NCBI GenBank assembly: GCA_963734015.1
Contig: CAVTFG010000003.1
Coordinates: 1-64,000, forward strand
DNA length: 64,000 nt
Direction of reading: 5' to 3'
From: JALZKA01 sp963734015
Lineage (GTDB): Bacteria; Actinomycetota; Thermoleophilia; Solirubrobacterales; 70-9
Position 1 is the stretch's first letter. The number at the start of each line of letters is the position of its first letter. The translations under genes and the position numbers were made by a program. The notes beneath the pieces were generated by a model. It did not search any database, was not told the DNA's origin, and saw only the letters and a list, made by a program, of their open reading frames with translations. This document shows, piece by piece, positions 31,685 through 39,982 of this stretch.

Positions 31685-32998
31685 ATGGAACTCACGTCGT
31701 TGTCCAAACGCCGCCTGTTCACGGGGGTGATGGTTGGCGGGCTCGCCACGCTGACCGCGCTGATCGGCTTCGACAGCCGTGGCGACGCCCAGGGACCGTC
31801 AAACGCGCAGAGCGTCGTGATCATCAGCGGTGACGGGATGGGGATCCAGCAGCGCACGGCGATCCAGTACGCGACTTACGGAGTGAAGAAGCGCCAGCCC
31901 ATGGACGCGCTGCCGGTGACGGGCTTCCTCGACACGATCCCGCGCGGCCGGTCGGTCAGCGACTCCGCGGCCGGCGCGACGGCCTGGGCGATCGGCCAGA
32001 AGACCAGAAACGGCCTGGTCGGGCTGCCGCCATCGAAGCAACGCGTCCCGACGCTGCTCGAGATCGCCAAGGAACAGGGCAAGTCGACTGGATTGGTGAA
32101 CGACCACGACATCACCAACGCGACGCTCGCCGCGTTCGGCGCCCCGATCGACAACCGGGACCGGAAGCGCGCGATCGCGCGCCGCCTCCTTCGCGGCACC
32201 GGCCCGGACGTGATGATGGGTGGCACCGAGAAGTACTGGTACCCCGTGGGGCACCCCGGCAAGATTCCGAACGAGTCCCACAGCGAGGACCGCAGCCGCA
32301 ACAGCGAGAACCTGGTCGCCGAGGCGAAGGGGCTGGGCTATCAGTACGCCTGGAACCGCAAGACGGTCTCCGAGCTGACGGGGCCGAAGGCGCTGGCGCT
32401 GGTCCAGGACAGCGGCATCCAGCGCTGGAAGGAGGTTCGCGGCTACAAGCCGAAGGACGATCCCTACTACGTCCGCGAGGCGGTGTTGCTCGAGAAGGCG
32501 CTGGAGATCCTGGGTGACAACCCGAACGGGTTCTTCCTGGCCGCCGAAAGCGACGACATGGACTCGGCCGCGCACGAGCACGACGGCAAGAACGTGATCC
32601 GCGCCGGCCAGACCATCAACGCGATGGTCGAGGTCGTGGAGGAGTTCAGGGAGACGCATCCGAACGTGCTCCTGATCGTCACCGCCGACCACGAGACGGG
32701 CGGGATGACGATCGAGCCGAAGAACGAGACCAACACCAACTCGGACGGCGACGACCCGGTGCCTTATTACGGCGACGGCTCGCTGAACAACACGGGGCCG
32801 GGCGGCGAGGTCCCGCCGCGGAGCGGCCCGTTCCCGATCAAGGGCACCGACCGCGTGTTCAAGGTGGACTGGACGACCCCGGAGCACACCGGCGGCATGG
32901 TCCCGGTGACCGCGGTGGGCCCGTTGTCCGAGATGTTGATGGGCGTGCACCACAACACGCACGTGTTCGACGTCGCCCAGCAGGTTCTGACCGACTAG
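31685..32998 (+). CDS. phoA: Alkaline phosphatase, PhoA family, exported
   Basis: A 437-residue protein. It has a basic KRRLFTG start and a hydrophobic signal segment, then VVIISGDGMGIQQRTAIQYA (first metal Asp) and the nucleophile Ser in VSDSAAGATAWAIG near residue 93. FFLAAESDDMDSAAHEHD and VTADHETGGM carry the zinc-binding Asp/His residues, and PEHTGGMVPV the last His. Hydrolyses phosphomonoesters outside the cytoplasm. The KRRLFTG motif and signal are short, so Sec rather than Tat export is likely but not certain. GGAGGGG precedes the ATG. Confidence 0.92.
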   Translation: MELTSLSKRRLFTGVMVGGLATLTALIGFDSRGDAQGPSNAQSVVIISGDGMGIQQRTAIQYATYGVKKRQPMDALPVTGFLDTIPRGRSVSDSAAGATAWAIGQKTRNGLVGLPPSKQRVPTLLEIAKEQGKSTGLVNDHDITNATLAAFGAPIDNRDRKRAIARRLLRGTGPDVMMGGTEKYWYPVGHPGKIPNESHSEDRSRNSENLVAEAKGLGYQYAWNRKTVSELTGPKALALVQDSGIQRWKEVRGYKPKDDPYYVREAVLLEKALEILGDNPNGFFLAAESDDMDSAAHEHDGKNVIRAGQTINAMVEVVEEFRETHPNVLLIVTADHETGGMTIEPKNETNTNSDGDDPVPYYGDGSLNNTGPGGEVPPRSGPFPIKGTDRVFKVDWTTPEHTGGMVPVTAVGPLSEMLMGVHHNTHVFDVAQQVLTD

Positions 32999-33011
32999 CG
33001 ATCGCGAACGG

Positions 33012-33047
33012 AGTGGCCCGGATTCCGCTGCGGCGGGCCGGGCCACT
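33012..33047 (+). terminator. Intrinsic terminator after the phosphatase gene
   Basis: AGTGGCCCGG pairs with CCGGGCCACT (10 base pairs, 33012-33021 and 33038-33047), followed by TCAGCTGCTTG, 14 bases after the phosphatase stop. Confidence 0.8.
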
Positions 33048-33080
33048 TCAGCTGCTTGACCCGAGGCGTAGGATCAGGTC

Positions 33081-34253
33081 ATGGCGGGGACCTCAGTTGC
33101 TGTCGCGCTTCTGATAGGGGCGTTGATCGCAGCCCCCAGCGCGACGGCCGCGGACGACGGGCCGCTCGAACGCGGGCCGCTCGAGCGCCGCATGGAGCGC
33201 TCGCTCCGGCATGTCGTCAACGGCCCCGGCGGACCCCCGGGCGCCTCGGCGGTGCTCCGCCACCGCGGCAAGGAGAAGTTCGTTACGGCTGGCGTCGCCG
33301 ACGTCGAGACCGGCGCGCCGTTCAGGCGCGGCAAGTACATGCGGATCGCGAGCGTCTCGAAGGCGTACAGCGGTGCCGTGGGCCTCGCCCTGGTCGACGA
33401 CGGGATCCTCGCGCTCGACGACACGATCGCCGAGCGGCTGCCCTGGCTCCCGGCGGAGTGGGGCTCGGTGACCCTCGGCCAGGTGATGAGCCACACCGGC
33501 GGGCTGCCGAGCTTCACGAAGGACCCCGGGTATCTCCAGTACTTCGCCGACCACCTCCAGGACACCGATATCACGCTCGAGGACCTGATCGGCTTCGTCG
33601 CCGACCCGCCGCCCGATCCACTCCGGTTTCCGCCGGGCACGGCCTACGAGTACTCGAATACGGACAACCTGGTGATCGCATTGATGGCCGAGGCCGCGAC
33701 GGGCAGGACCTATCACCAGCTGCTGGTCGACGAGGTGTTCGAGCCGCTCGGCCTGCAGCAGACCGATCTGCGCAACGACTCCGTGCTGCCTGGACCCAAG
33801 ATCCACGGGTACCAGACACGGCCGCTCGAGGATCTGACGGAGTGCTGCAGCATGGCGTTCGTCTCGGCGTCGGGGGGGATCTACTCGACACCGCACGAGC
33901 TGACGCGATTCGTGCGCGGGTACGTGCGCGGCGACCTGTTCGGCCGGGCCACGCGCAGCGCGCAGTTCGACTTCGTCCCGGACGGCAGCTCCGAGCCTCC
34001 CGGCCCAGGGAAGAACTCAGCGGGCCTCGGGCTCTTCCGCTACAGGACCACCTGCGGCACGGTCTTCGGGCACACGGGGAACTTCCCCGGCTACACCCAG
34101 TTCACGGCGGCGACGAAGAACGGGAGGCGCTCGGTGACGGTCTCGGTCAACCGCCAGCTCGCTCCCGACGCCCCCGGGATCGACGCGGTGCGGGCGTTCG
34201 CCCGCCTGCGCCGCACCTACCGCGTTGCGGTCTGCGCCCTGCTCCGCGGCTGA
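33081..34253 (+). CDS. Exported serine beta-lactamase-like hydrolase (class C/DD-peptidase fold)
   Basis: A 390-residue protein with signal peptide (GTSVAVALLIGALIAAPSAT-A). Catalytic motifs are SVSK (SxxK) near residue 91, YSN (YxN) near 190 and HTG near 331, as in class-C beta-lactamase-fold esterases and D-aminopeptidases. SHTGGLPSF and SASGGIYSTPHELTRF are family-typical. It acts in the periplasm or at the cell surface on peptidoglycan, esters or beta-lactams; the exact activity is unknown. It converges on a VOC gene 7 bases away. Confidence 0.88.
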   Translation: MAGTSVAVALLIGALIAAPSATAADDGPLERGPLERRMERSLRHVVNGPGGPPGASAVLRHRGKEKFVTAGVADVETGAPFRRGKYMRIASVSKAYSGAVGLALVDDGILALDDTIAERLPWLPAEWGSVTLGQVMSHTGGLPSFTKDPGYLQYFADHLQDTDITLEDLIGFVADPPPDPLRFPPGTAYEYSNTDNLVIALMAEAATGRTYHQLLVDEVFEPLGLQQTDLRNDSVLPGPKIHGYQTRPLEDLTECCSMAFVSASGGIYSTPHELTRFVRGYVRGDLFGRATRSAQFDFVPDGSSEPPGPGKNSAGLGLFRYRTTCGTVFGHTGNFPGYTQFTAATKNGRRSVTVSVNRQLAPDAPGIDAVRAFARLRRTYRVAVCALLRG

Positions 34254-34260
34254 GTCGCCG

Positions 34261-34660
34261 TCACGCGCCGAGGTCGGGCTGGGTCTTGCCCTCGCCGTAG
34301 TCCGGAACCTGCTGGACGGCCCAGCCGTTCCCGTCCGGGTCGCTGAAGTAGACGAACCGGCCCCAGGGGAAGTCCTGGACCTCGGAGACCTCGATGCCGC
34401 GGCTCGGCGAGCTCCTCGCGCGCGGCGTCGGCGTCCTCGACCACCATCTGCAGGCCCTCGAGCGAGCCGGGCGCCATCTCGGTGGTCCCGGTCCCGATCG
34501 AGATCGAGCAGTTGGACCCGGGCGGGGTGAGCTGGACGAAGCGCAGCTCCTCGTTGACCTGGACGTCGTTGTCGGCGTTGAATCCGGCCTTCTCGTAGAA
34601 GGCCTTCGCGCGGTCGACGTCGGAGACGGGGACGGCGATCAGTTCGAGCTTGAAGTCCAT
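34261..34660 (-). CDS. VOC-family protein (single frameshift)
   Basis: Starts MDFKLELIAVPVSDVDRAKA and runs through LTPPGSNCSISIGTGTTEM and GLQMVVEDADAAREELAE. The frame then breaks at 34401-34402; the other frame continues RGIEVSEVQDFPWGRFVYFS, DPDGNGWAVQQVPDY and stops at 34261. Removing one of two C (minus strand) joins them into about 132 residues, a normal single VOC domain. The role is unknown; related proteins are glyoxalase- or extradiol-dioxygenase-like. Confidence 0.85.
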
Positions 34661-34676
34661 CGGGCGGGCACTCTAG

Positions 34677-35153
34677 CTAGTTCTTGACCCTCATCCCCTT
34701 CGCGCACTGGACCTCGATCAGGGCACCTGCCCCCGGCGCCCCGCGCAGGTCCTCGATCCCGACGAAGTAGGTGCGGGGCGGGGTGGCGGCGGTCTGCGGG
34801 TTGGCCCGCGACAGATACGCGAGTGTGATCCCCTGAGCCGTCCTCGCGCCGCCACCGATCGGGTTGCCGGCGTTGCGGGGACACTTGATCGGCTGCACGA
34901 GGCTTCCGTTGTCCGGTGGCACGAGGGGGCGGCGCGAATAGAAGAAGTCGATCGTCGGGCCCTTCCTGCGCTTTCCCCTGGCCGCCCGCTCGGCGCCACG
35001 GGCCGGCACGCCCGTCACCGGCTCGAGCACCGCCGGCGCCGCCACCTCCCGCGGCTCGCCGATGTCATCCGGCCCCGCCAGCGACATCCCCGCCAACACT
35101 CCGCCCGCGAGCAGAGCTGCGCCCGCCGCGATTCCGATGACCCGCCTGACCAT
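34677..35153 (-). CDS. Secreted or membrane-anchored hypothetical protein
   Basis: 158 residues from ATG 35153, chosen because GGAGG lies 7 bases upstream. An N-terminal hydrophobic helix (VIGIAAGAALLAGGVLAGMS) is a signal peptide or anchor. The exported domain contains DFFYSRRPLVPPDNGSLVQP, two cysteines (IKCPRN and VQCAKG) and a basic end. It shares the C-x-x-G style of the secreted orphan proteins elsewhere in the window. Divergent from the ECF sigma gene. Confidence 0.65.
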   Translation of the reverse strand: MVRRVIGIAAGAALLAGGVLAGMSLAGPDDIGEPREVAAPAVLEPVTGVPARGAERAARGKRRKGPTIDFFYSRRPLVPPDNGSLVQPIKCPRNAGNPIGGGARTAQGITLAYLSRANPQTAATPPRTYFVGIEDLRGAPGAGALIEVQCAKGMRVKN

Positions 35154-35208
35154 GTTCCGCCTCCTCGATCTCACGTTTAAGCCCCCTGGGGCGTCACAAC
35201 ATACGAAG

Positions 35209-35697
35209 ATGGAATCCGTGGCATCGCGCGATCCCTTCCAGAGATTCCTCGACGAGCACCGCGCCCCGGTGCTCGCGTTCCTGCGAGCGATGGTGGGGCC
35301 GGTCGATGCCGACGACTGCTTTCAGGAGACGTTCATGGCAGCCCTGCGCAACTACGAGAGCCTCGACGGCGCCAACCCGCGCGCCTGGGTGATGACGATC
35401 GCGCGCAACAAGGCGATCGACCATCACCGCGCCCGGGCCCGGCGGGCGATCCCGAAGGCCGACGTGCCCGAGGTGGCGGCTCCCGCCCCTGCCGAGCGGG
35501 ACCCGGAGCTGTGGGCGGCGGTCGGCGAGCTCCCGGACAAGCAGCGGACAGCGGTCGCGCTGCGCTTCGCCGCCGACCTGCGCTACCGCGAGGTTGCGGC
35601 GGCGATGGACACCAGCGAGGAGGCGGCGCGCCGCAACGTACACGAGGGCCTGCGCAAGCTGCGCGAAACCGTCTCGAGAGAGGAGAGGGCGGCATGA
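35209..35697 (+). CDS. ECF-type RNA polymerase sigma factor
   Basis: A 162-residue sigma-70-family factor. Region 2 is FQRFLDEHRAPVLAFLRAMV to DADDCFQETFMAALRN and ANPRAWVMTIARNKAIDHHR. Region 4 is LPDKQRTAVALRFAADLRYR, EVAAAMDTSEEAARRNVHEG. It lacks extra domains and no anti-sigma gene is adjacent. The ATG at 35209 is preceded by a poor ribosome-binding site. Its TGA overlaps the ATG of the next gene (ATGA), so sigma factor and repair protein are made together. Confidence 0.9.
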   Translation: MESVASRDPFQRFLDEHRAPVLAFLRAMVGPVDADDCFQETFMAALRNYESLDGANPRAWVMTIARNKAIDHHRARARRAIPKADVPEVAAPAPAERDPELWAAVGELPDKQRTAVALRFAADLRYREVAAAMDTSEEAARRNVHEGLRKLRETVSREERAA

Positions 35698-36317
35698 GCC
35701 CACGCGACGAGATCGAACGACTCCTGTCCGTTCCCGGACGGTCGGTGGACGCCGACTCCGCCGACGCCGCGCGGCGCTTCGCCGAGCGGGCCGCGTCCCA
35801 GGGCGCGGCCGAGATCTCTTACGCCACGGTCGACACGCCGGTCGGGATCGCCAGCGTGGCCGCGACCTCGCGGGGCGTGTTGTCGGTTGGCCTGCCGAGC
35901 GAAGCCGTGGACGACTTCCTGGACGGTCTCGCCGAGCGTGTGTCGCCCAGCATCGTCGAGGCGCCCGTGACCCTGGATGTCGCCCGCCGCGAGCTGGACG
36001 AGTACTTCAGTGGCCAGCGGCAAACGTTCGACCTGCCGCTCGACTGGCGGCTGGTCCCGGGCGGGTTCTACCGCAGGGTCCTGAACGCGACGTCGAAGCT
36101 CCCGTTCGGGATCACGATGACCTATGGCGAGATCGCGGCGAAGGCCGGCAACGCCCGTGCCCACCGCGCGGCGGGCACGGCCTTGGGCTCGAACCCGCTG
36201 CCGATCGTGGTTCCCTGCCACCGGATCATCAGGAGCGGGGGAGACCCGGGCAACTACGGCGGCGGGCCCGAGCTGAAGAAGTGGTTGCTGCGTCTCGAGG
36301 GCTCGCTCGACGACTGA
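35694..36317 (+). CDS. ogt: O6-alkylguanine-DNA alkyltransferase family protein
   Basis: A 207-residue protein. An N-terminal half (AEISYATVDTPVGIASVAAT and the following strands) precedes the alkyl-acceptor domain with GFYRRVLNATSKLPFGITMT, YGEIAAKAGNARAHRAAGTA and the acceptor Cys in VPCHRII near residue 173. The first 40 residues are an extra segment before the usual start. It accepts alkyl groups from damaged guanine irreversibly. Overlap with the ECF gene suggests that this sigma factor responds to alkylation or a similar stress. Confidence 0.9.
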   Translation: MSPRDEIERLLSVPGRSVDADSADAARRFAERAASQGAAEISYATVDTPVGIASVAATSRGVLSVGLPSEAVDDFLDGLAERVSPSIVEAPVTLDVARRELDEYFSGQRQTFDLPLDWRLVPGGFYRRVLNATSKLPFGITMTYGEIAAKAGNARAHRAAGTALGSNPLPIVVPCHRIIRSGGDPGNYGGGPELKKWLLRLEGSLDD

Positions 36318-36323
36318 GCCCGG

Positions 36324-37184
36324 CTACCGGCAGTAGGCGATCGCGGTCAGCTTGGCGGGGTCGCCGAACTCCCAGCTCGTCGCCTTCCACGTGCGGGGCG
36401 AGGTCCGCTTCAGCGCGCGGAGGTACGGTCCACCGCCGTCGAACCGCGACTGCTTGAAGCCGCCCATCGCGATCTTGTCGCCCGAGTGGCACTTCGCCTT
36501 GACCGAGGTGCGATTGCCGCCGCCCTCGATCGTCTTGGTCTTCTTCACCTCGTCCGGCGCGCTCTGGTTCGAGCAGCCGGCGAACGCTGTCAGCTTGGCC
36601 CCGGGCTGCGCCATGCCCCGAACCTGCCAGGTGCGTGCGGAGGTGGCCAGCATCGCGGAGGGACGGAAGCTCGACGCCGCACCGCCGCCGCGCGATGGCA
36701 CGGCCGGGTCGCGCACCTTGAAGCCGCCGAGCTGGACGGTCTTCCCCTGCGGGCACTTGGCCTTGGCCTTCAGGACGATGGCGGCGCCCATCCCTCGGTA
36801 GGTCTGCCGGGCCGCGCGTGACGTGCCGGGAGCGACGTTGCTCCCGGTGCGTTTCGTGAGCTTGGAGGTGTCGGCGCAGTAGGCGATCGATGCTGCGGGC
36901 GCCGACTCGCCGAGGCCGTCGAACGAGGCTCTCCACTTACGCCCTCCCTTGAAGCTCAGATCCTCGAGCAGGATCCCGGATGGCACGTTCACGGTGCTGC
37001 GGAAGCCGCCCACGTCCACACGCTCGCCCTTCGGGCATTTCGCCGCGAACGCCTTGCTCGTCCCCGCATTGACCGTCCCCGACTTCGTCTTCGTGGTTGC
37101 GCCGGCCAGCGCCACGGCGCCCAGCAGGACACTCGCCAGGAGCAAGCCTCCGGTCGCGCGCGTCAGCTTGACGGTGTCCCCCAC
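36324..37184 (-). CDS. Secreted protein with three Cys-containing repeats
   Basis: 286 residues from GTG 37184 (TTG 37232 is an alternative). A signal peptide (LTRATGGLLLASVLLGAVAL) is followed by three similar units, each starting AKCPxGxxVxxGGF or AKCHSGDKIAMGGF and ending about 60-70 residues later in AYCAD, AGCSNQ or AYCR. Each unit can form one disulfide. This Thermoleophilia-type secreted repeat has no known function. It converges on ogt 6 bases away. Confidence 0.75.
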   Translation of the reverse strand: MGDTVKLTRATGGLLLASVLLGAVALAGATTKTKSGTVNAGTSKAFAAKCPKGERVDVGGFRSTVNVPSGILLEDLSFKGGRKWRASFDGLGESAPAASIAYCADTSKLTKRTGSNVAPGTSRAARQTYRGMGAAIVLKAKAKCPQGKTVQLGGFKVRDPAVPSRGGGAASSFRPSAMLATSARTWQVRGMAQPGAKLTAFAGCSNQSAPDEVKKTKTIEGGGNRTSVKAKCHSGDKIAMGGFKQSRFDGGGPYLRALKRTSPRTWKATSWEFGDPAKLTAIAYCR

Positions 37185-37242
37185 GGAGCCTCTTATACAC
37201 CAGCGCACCCGGCGTCTGGGATAAATGTCCAAGCCCCTCGAT

Positions 37243-37279
37243 CTTGACAGACAAGTTGACAGCCAACTAGACTGTCAAG
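37243..37279 (+). promoter_or_regulatory. Nested operator overlapping a leaderless promoter
   Basis: The outer inverted repeat is CTTGACAG (37243-37250) and CTGTCAAG (37272-37279). The inner one is AGTTG/CAACT (37255-37259 and 37265-37269); a third TTGACAG half-site lies at 37256. A promoter TTGACA (37244) - 18 bases - TAGACT (37268-37273) fits the spacing and would start transcription at about the ATG (37281). Repressor binding here would cover the whole promoter. Confidence 0.6.
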
Positions 37280-37280
37280 C

Positions 37281-37769
37281 ATGATCGATGCGAACCTCAC
37301 CAAGCGCCAGCACGAGATTCTCGAGCGCCTCGAGCAGGCCATGCCCGTCAAGCAGATCGCCACCGACCTCGGCGTCTCGCGGAACGCGGTCTATCTCCAG
37401 ATCGAGCGGCTTCGCAACCGGGGCGTCCTGCCGCCCGGCTACACGCCCAGCGGCCAGCCGCCCCGCACCGCCACGCCAACCCCGATGCAGGGCCTGGAGC
37501 TCGGCGCGGCGGTGCCGGCCCCGGGCTTCGCCGGCGGGCCGCTGCCCGGATACCGCTCCGAACTCGGGGAGCTTCGCCGTCCCGCCGCGGAGGTGACGCC
37601 GGCCGCGGAGTACGCACGAGTGATCGAAGCCGCCGTCGCGCGGGGCGATGCCGTCGCGCTGGCTTACGAGCTCGGCCGGCTCGACGCGACCGAGGCCGAG
37701 GAGCTTGCGACCGGGATCGTCGAGTCCGCGCTCGAGCGGCTCGGACTCCTCCCCGTCGATGATGGATAA
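37281..37769 (+). CDS. HTH-type regulator
   Basis: 162 residues. The N-terminal helix-turn-helix reads LTKRQHEILERLEQAMPVKQ then IATDLGVSRNAVYLQIERLR, a sigma-region-4/Fis-like unit that also fits a winged MarR/LexA-type start. A Pro/Gly-rich linker (about residues 55-95) leads to a helical C-terminal part (EYARVIEAAVARGDAVALAY). The gene appears leaderless and lies directly behind a nested operator, so autoregulation is likely. No family beyond HTH is recognised. Confidence 0.75.
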   Translation: MIDANLTKRQHEILERLEQAMPVKQIATDLGVSRNAVYLQIERLRNRGVLPPGYTPSGQPPRTATPTPMQGLELGAAVPAPGFAGGPLPGYRSELGELRRPAAEVTPAAEYARVIEAAVARGDAVALAYELGRLDATEAEELATGIVESALERLGLLPVDDG

Positions 37770-37805
37770 TCGCGCTACCCCGACCAGCGAAGGAGTTTTC
37801 AGGGA

Positions 37806-38366
37806 ATGACCGTTGTCCTGATCGTGATCGCCGTCCTCGTGATCTTGGCGGTGCTGTACTTCATCCTCACGCGAAACTCGATCATCGGTTCGCGCAACCG
37901 GGTCGACGAGGCGTGGTCGGGGATCGACGTCCAGCTGAAGCGCCGTCACGACCTCGTCCCGAACCTGGTCGAGACCGTCAAGGGATACGCCCAGCACGAG
38001 CGCGAGACCTTCGAGAAGGTCACCCAGGCGCGCGCCGCGGCGATGCAGGCCTCCGGGCCGGCCGAGGCCGGCGCTGCGGAGGGCATCCTGTCCCAGGCGC
38101 TCGGGGGACTCCGGGTCGTCGCCGAGCAGTATCCGGAGCTGCGGGCGACCGAGAACTTCCAGCAGCTCTCGCGCAACCTGAGCGAGCTCGAGGACGAGAT
38201 CCAGGCATCGCGCCGGATCTACAACTCGAACGTGCAGTCCTACAACACAAAGATCCAGGTCTTCCCGAACTCCATGGTGGCCTCGTCCGGAGGCTTCACC
38301 GAGCGCGAGTTCTTCGAGATCACCGACGCGGCCGAGCGCGAACCCGCGCAGGTCTCGTTCACCTGA
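37806..38366 (+). CDS. LemA family protein
   Basis: A 186-residue protein with one N-terminal membrane helix (VVLIVIAVLVILAVLYFILT), then the LemA core: NRVDEAWSGIDVQLKRRHDL, VPNLVETVKGYAQHERETFE, ATENFQQLSRNLSELEDEIQ, ASRRIYNSNVQSYNTKIQVF. LemA proteins are membrane-anchored helical bundles of uncertain role, sometimes linked to envelope stress. The usual partner, a TPM-domain or HtpX protein, is not next to it here. Confidence 0.92.
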   Translation: MTVVLIVIAVLVILAVLYFILTRNSIIGSRNRVDEAWSGIDVQLKRRHDLVPNLVETVKGYAQHERETFEKVTQARAAAMQASGPAEAGAAEGILSQALGGLRVVAEQYPELRATENFQQLSRNLSELEDEIQASRRIYNSNVQSYNTKIQVFPNSMVASSGGFTEREFFEITDAAEREPAQVSFT

Positions 38367-38397
38367 GGGGGGCTCGGAAACGACCACGATCGAGCCG

Positions 38398-38991
38398 GTG
38401 GGGACCACGGACCCCGAGTTCCTCGGCGGCAGCGGTCTCGCCCGCGACGCGTATGAGTACGCGGAGGATGCGCATGAAGGTCAGCGGCGGAAGGGCGGCG
38501 ACTCGCCCTACATCGTGCACCCGGTGGAGGTCGCCCGCATCCTCCACACCGAGGGTCACGCCGACGACGAGCTGATCGCCGCCACGTTCCTTCACGATGT
38601 GGTCGAGGACACGGATCACACCCTGGACGAGATCCGCGAGCGTTTCGGCCCCGACGTCGCCGAGCTCGTGGCCGCGATGACGGAGGACGCGTCGGTCGAG
38701 CCGTACGAGGCGCGCAAAGAACACCACCGCGACCAGGTGGAGGCCGCCGGGGTGCGGCCGGCGACGATCTACGCCGCGGACAAGCTCGCCAACCTGCGGG
38801 ACCTGCGGACGCGTTACGCGATCGAGGGCGAGGCCGTGGCGGCGAAGTTCAACGCCCCGCTCGACGTCCGGGTGCGGCTCTGGCGAGGCGATGCCGAGAT
38901 GGTGGCGCGGCTTGCGCCCGACCTGGACATCCTCGCCGCCCTGCGCTCGGAGCTCGACGCGTTCGACGCGGAGCGGACGACCACTGCGTGA
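38398..38991 (+). CDS. HD-domain hydrolase, small alarmone hydrolase-like
   Basis: A 197-residue HD_4-type protein. It has RKGGDSPYIVHPVEVARILH, the HD pair in ATFLHDVVEDTDHTLDEIRE, and FGPDVAELVAAMTED, matching the hydrolase half of RelA/SpoT and Mesh1-like enzymes. The synthetase half is absent. The metal-binding H...HD...D set seems present (last Asp in AADKLANLRDL). It probably degrades (p)ppGpp or a related nucleotide. GTG 38398 is the start; its TGA overlaps the GTG of corA. Confidence 0.82.
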   Translation: MGTTDPEFLGGSGLARDAYEYAEDAHEGQRRKGGDSPYIVHPVEVARILHTEGHADDELIAATFLHDVVEDTDHTLDEIRERFGPDVAELVAAMTEDASVEPYEARKEHHRDQVEAAGVRPATIYAADKLANLRDLRTRYAIEGEAVAAKFNAPLDVRVRLWRGDAEMVARLAPDLDILAALRSELDAFDAERTTTA

Positions 38992-39960
38992 TCATCGATT
39001 GCGCCCATTACCGCGACGGCAAGCGTCAGAACGAAGGCCCGCTGCCGCTCGAGGAGGCGGCGGACTACTGCGTCGGCGGGGGCGAGTTCGTCTGGCTGGG
39101 CCTGAAGGAGCCGAGCGACGAGGAGCTGGAACGTGTCGGCGAGATGTTCGGCCTGCACGAGCTGGCGCTTGGAGGACGCCGCCAATTCCCATGAGCGGCC
39201 GAAGATCGAGGACTACGACGGATCGCTGTTCGTCGTGCTGCGCACGACCCGATACGACGACGCGAAGGAGGAGGTTGAATTCGGCGAGATCGACGTCTTC
39301 GTGGGGACGGGTTACGTGATCGCGGTGCGCCACGGCGAGGCAAGCGAGCTGGCGCCCGCGCGCCGGCGGCTCGAGGGGCGCTCCGAGCTTCTCCAGGGCG
39401 GCCCGGCGGCGGTGGTCTGGGCGATCATCGACAAGGTGGTGGACGACTACGCGCCCGTCGTCGACGGCATCGACAACGACATCAGCGAGGTCGAGCGGGA
39501 GATCTTCAGCGACGGCGCCGACGCGACCCAGCGGATCTACTTCCTGAAGCGGGAGGTGATCGAGTTCCACCATGCGGTAGCGCCGCTCCTGGCGCCGCTC
39601 GAGGGCCTCGAGTACGGGGCGCGGCCACAGATCCCGGACGAACTGCGCAAGTACTTCCGTGACGTCCATGACCACGCCCGCCGGGTGGACGAGCAGGTCA
39701 TGGGTCAGCGCGAGCTCCTGACGTCGATTCTCGAGGCGAACCTCGCCCTTCTCGGCGTCCAGCAGAATCAGATCGTGCGCGCCATCTCGGCCTGGGTGGC
39801 AATCATCGGGGTGCCTACGTTCCTGGCCTCGATCTGGGGCATGAACTTCCAGCACATGCCCGAGCTCGACACCAGCTGGGGCTACCCGGTCGCCCTGGCC
39901 ATGATGGCCATCGCGGTGCTCGTGCTCTACCGCTTCTTCAAGCGGATCGAGTGGCTCTGA
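38988..39960 (+). CDS. corA: CorA-type Mg/Co transporter (single frameshift)
   Basis: The first frame (GTG 38988 to about 39168) gives CVGGGEFVWLGLKEPSDEEL, ERVGEMFGLHELAL. The second frame continues EDAANSHERPKIEDYDGSLF, VDDYAPVVDGIDNDISEVER and the two C-terminal membrane helices with the signature GMNF (WGMNFQHMPELDTSWGYPVA). Deleting one T from TT at 39169-39170 restores about 323 residues. CorA forms pentameric Mg2+ channels. The GMN signature and pore helices are intact. Overlaps the HD gene by 4 bases. Confidence 0.87.
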
Positions 39961-39982
39961 CGGCGCTACATTGAGCCCAAGC

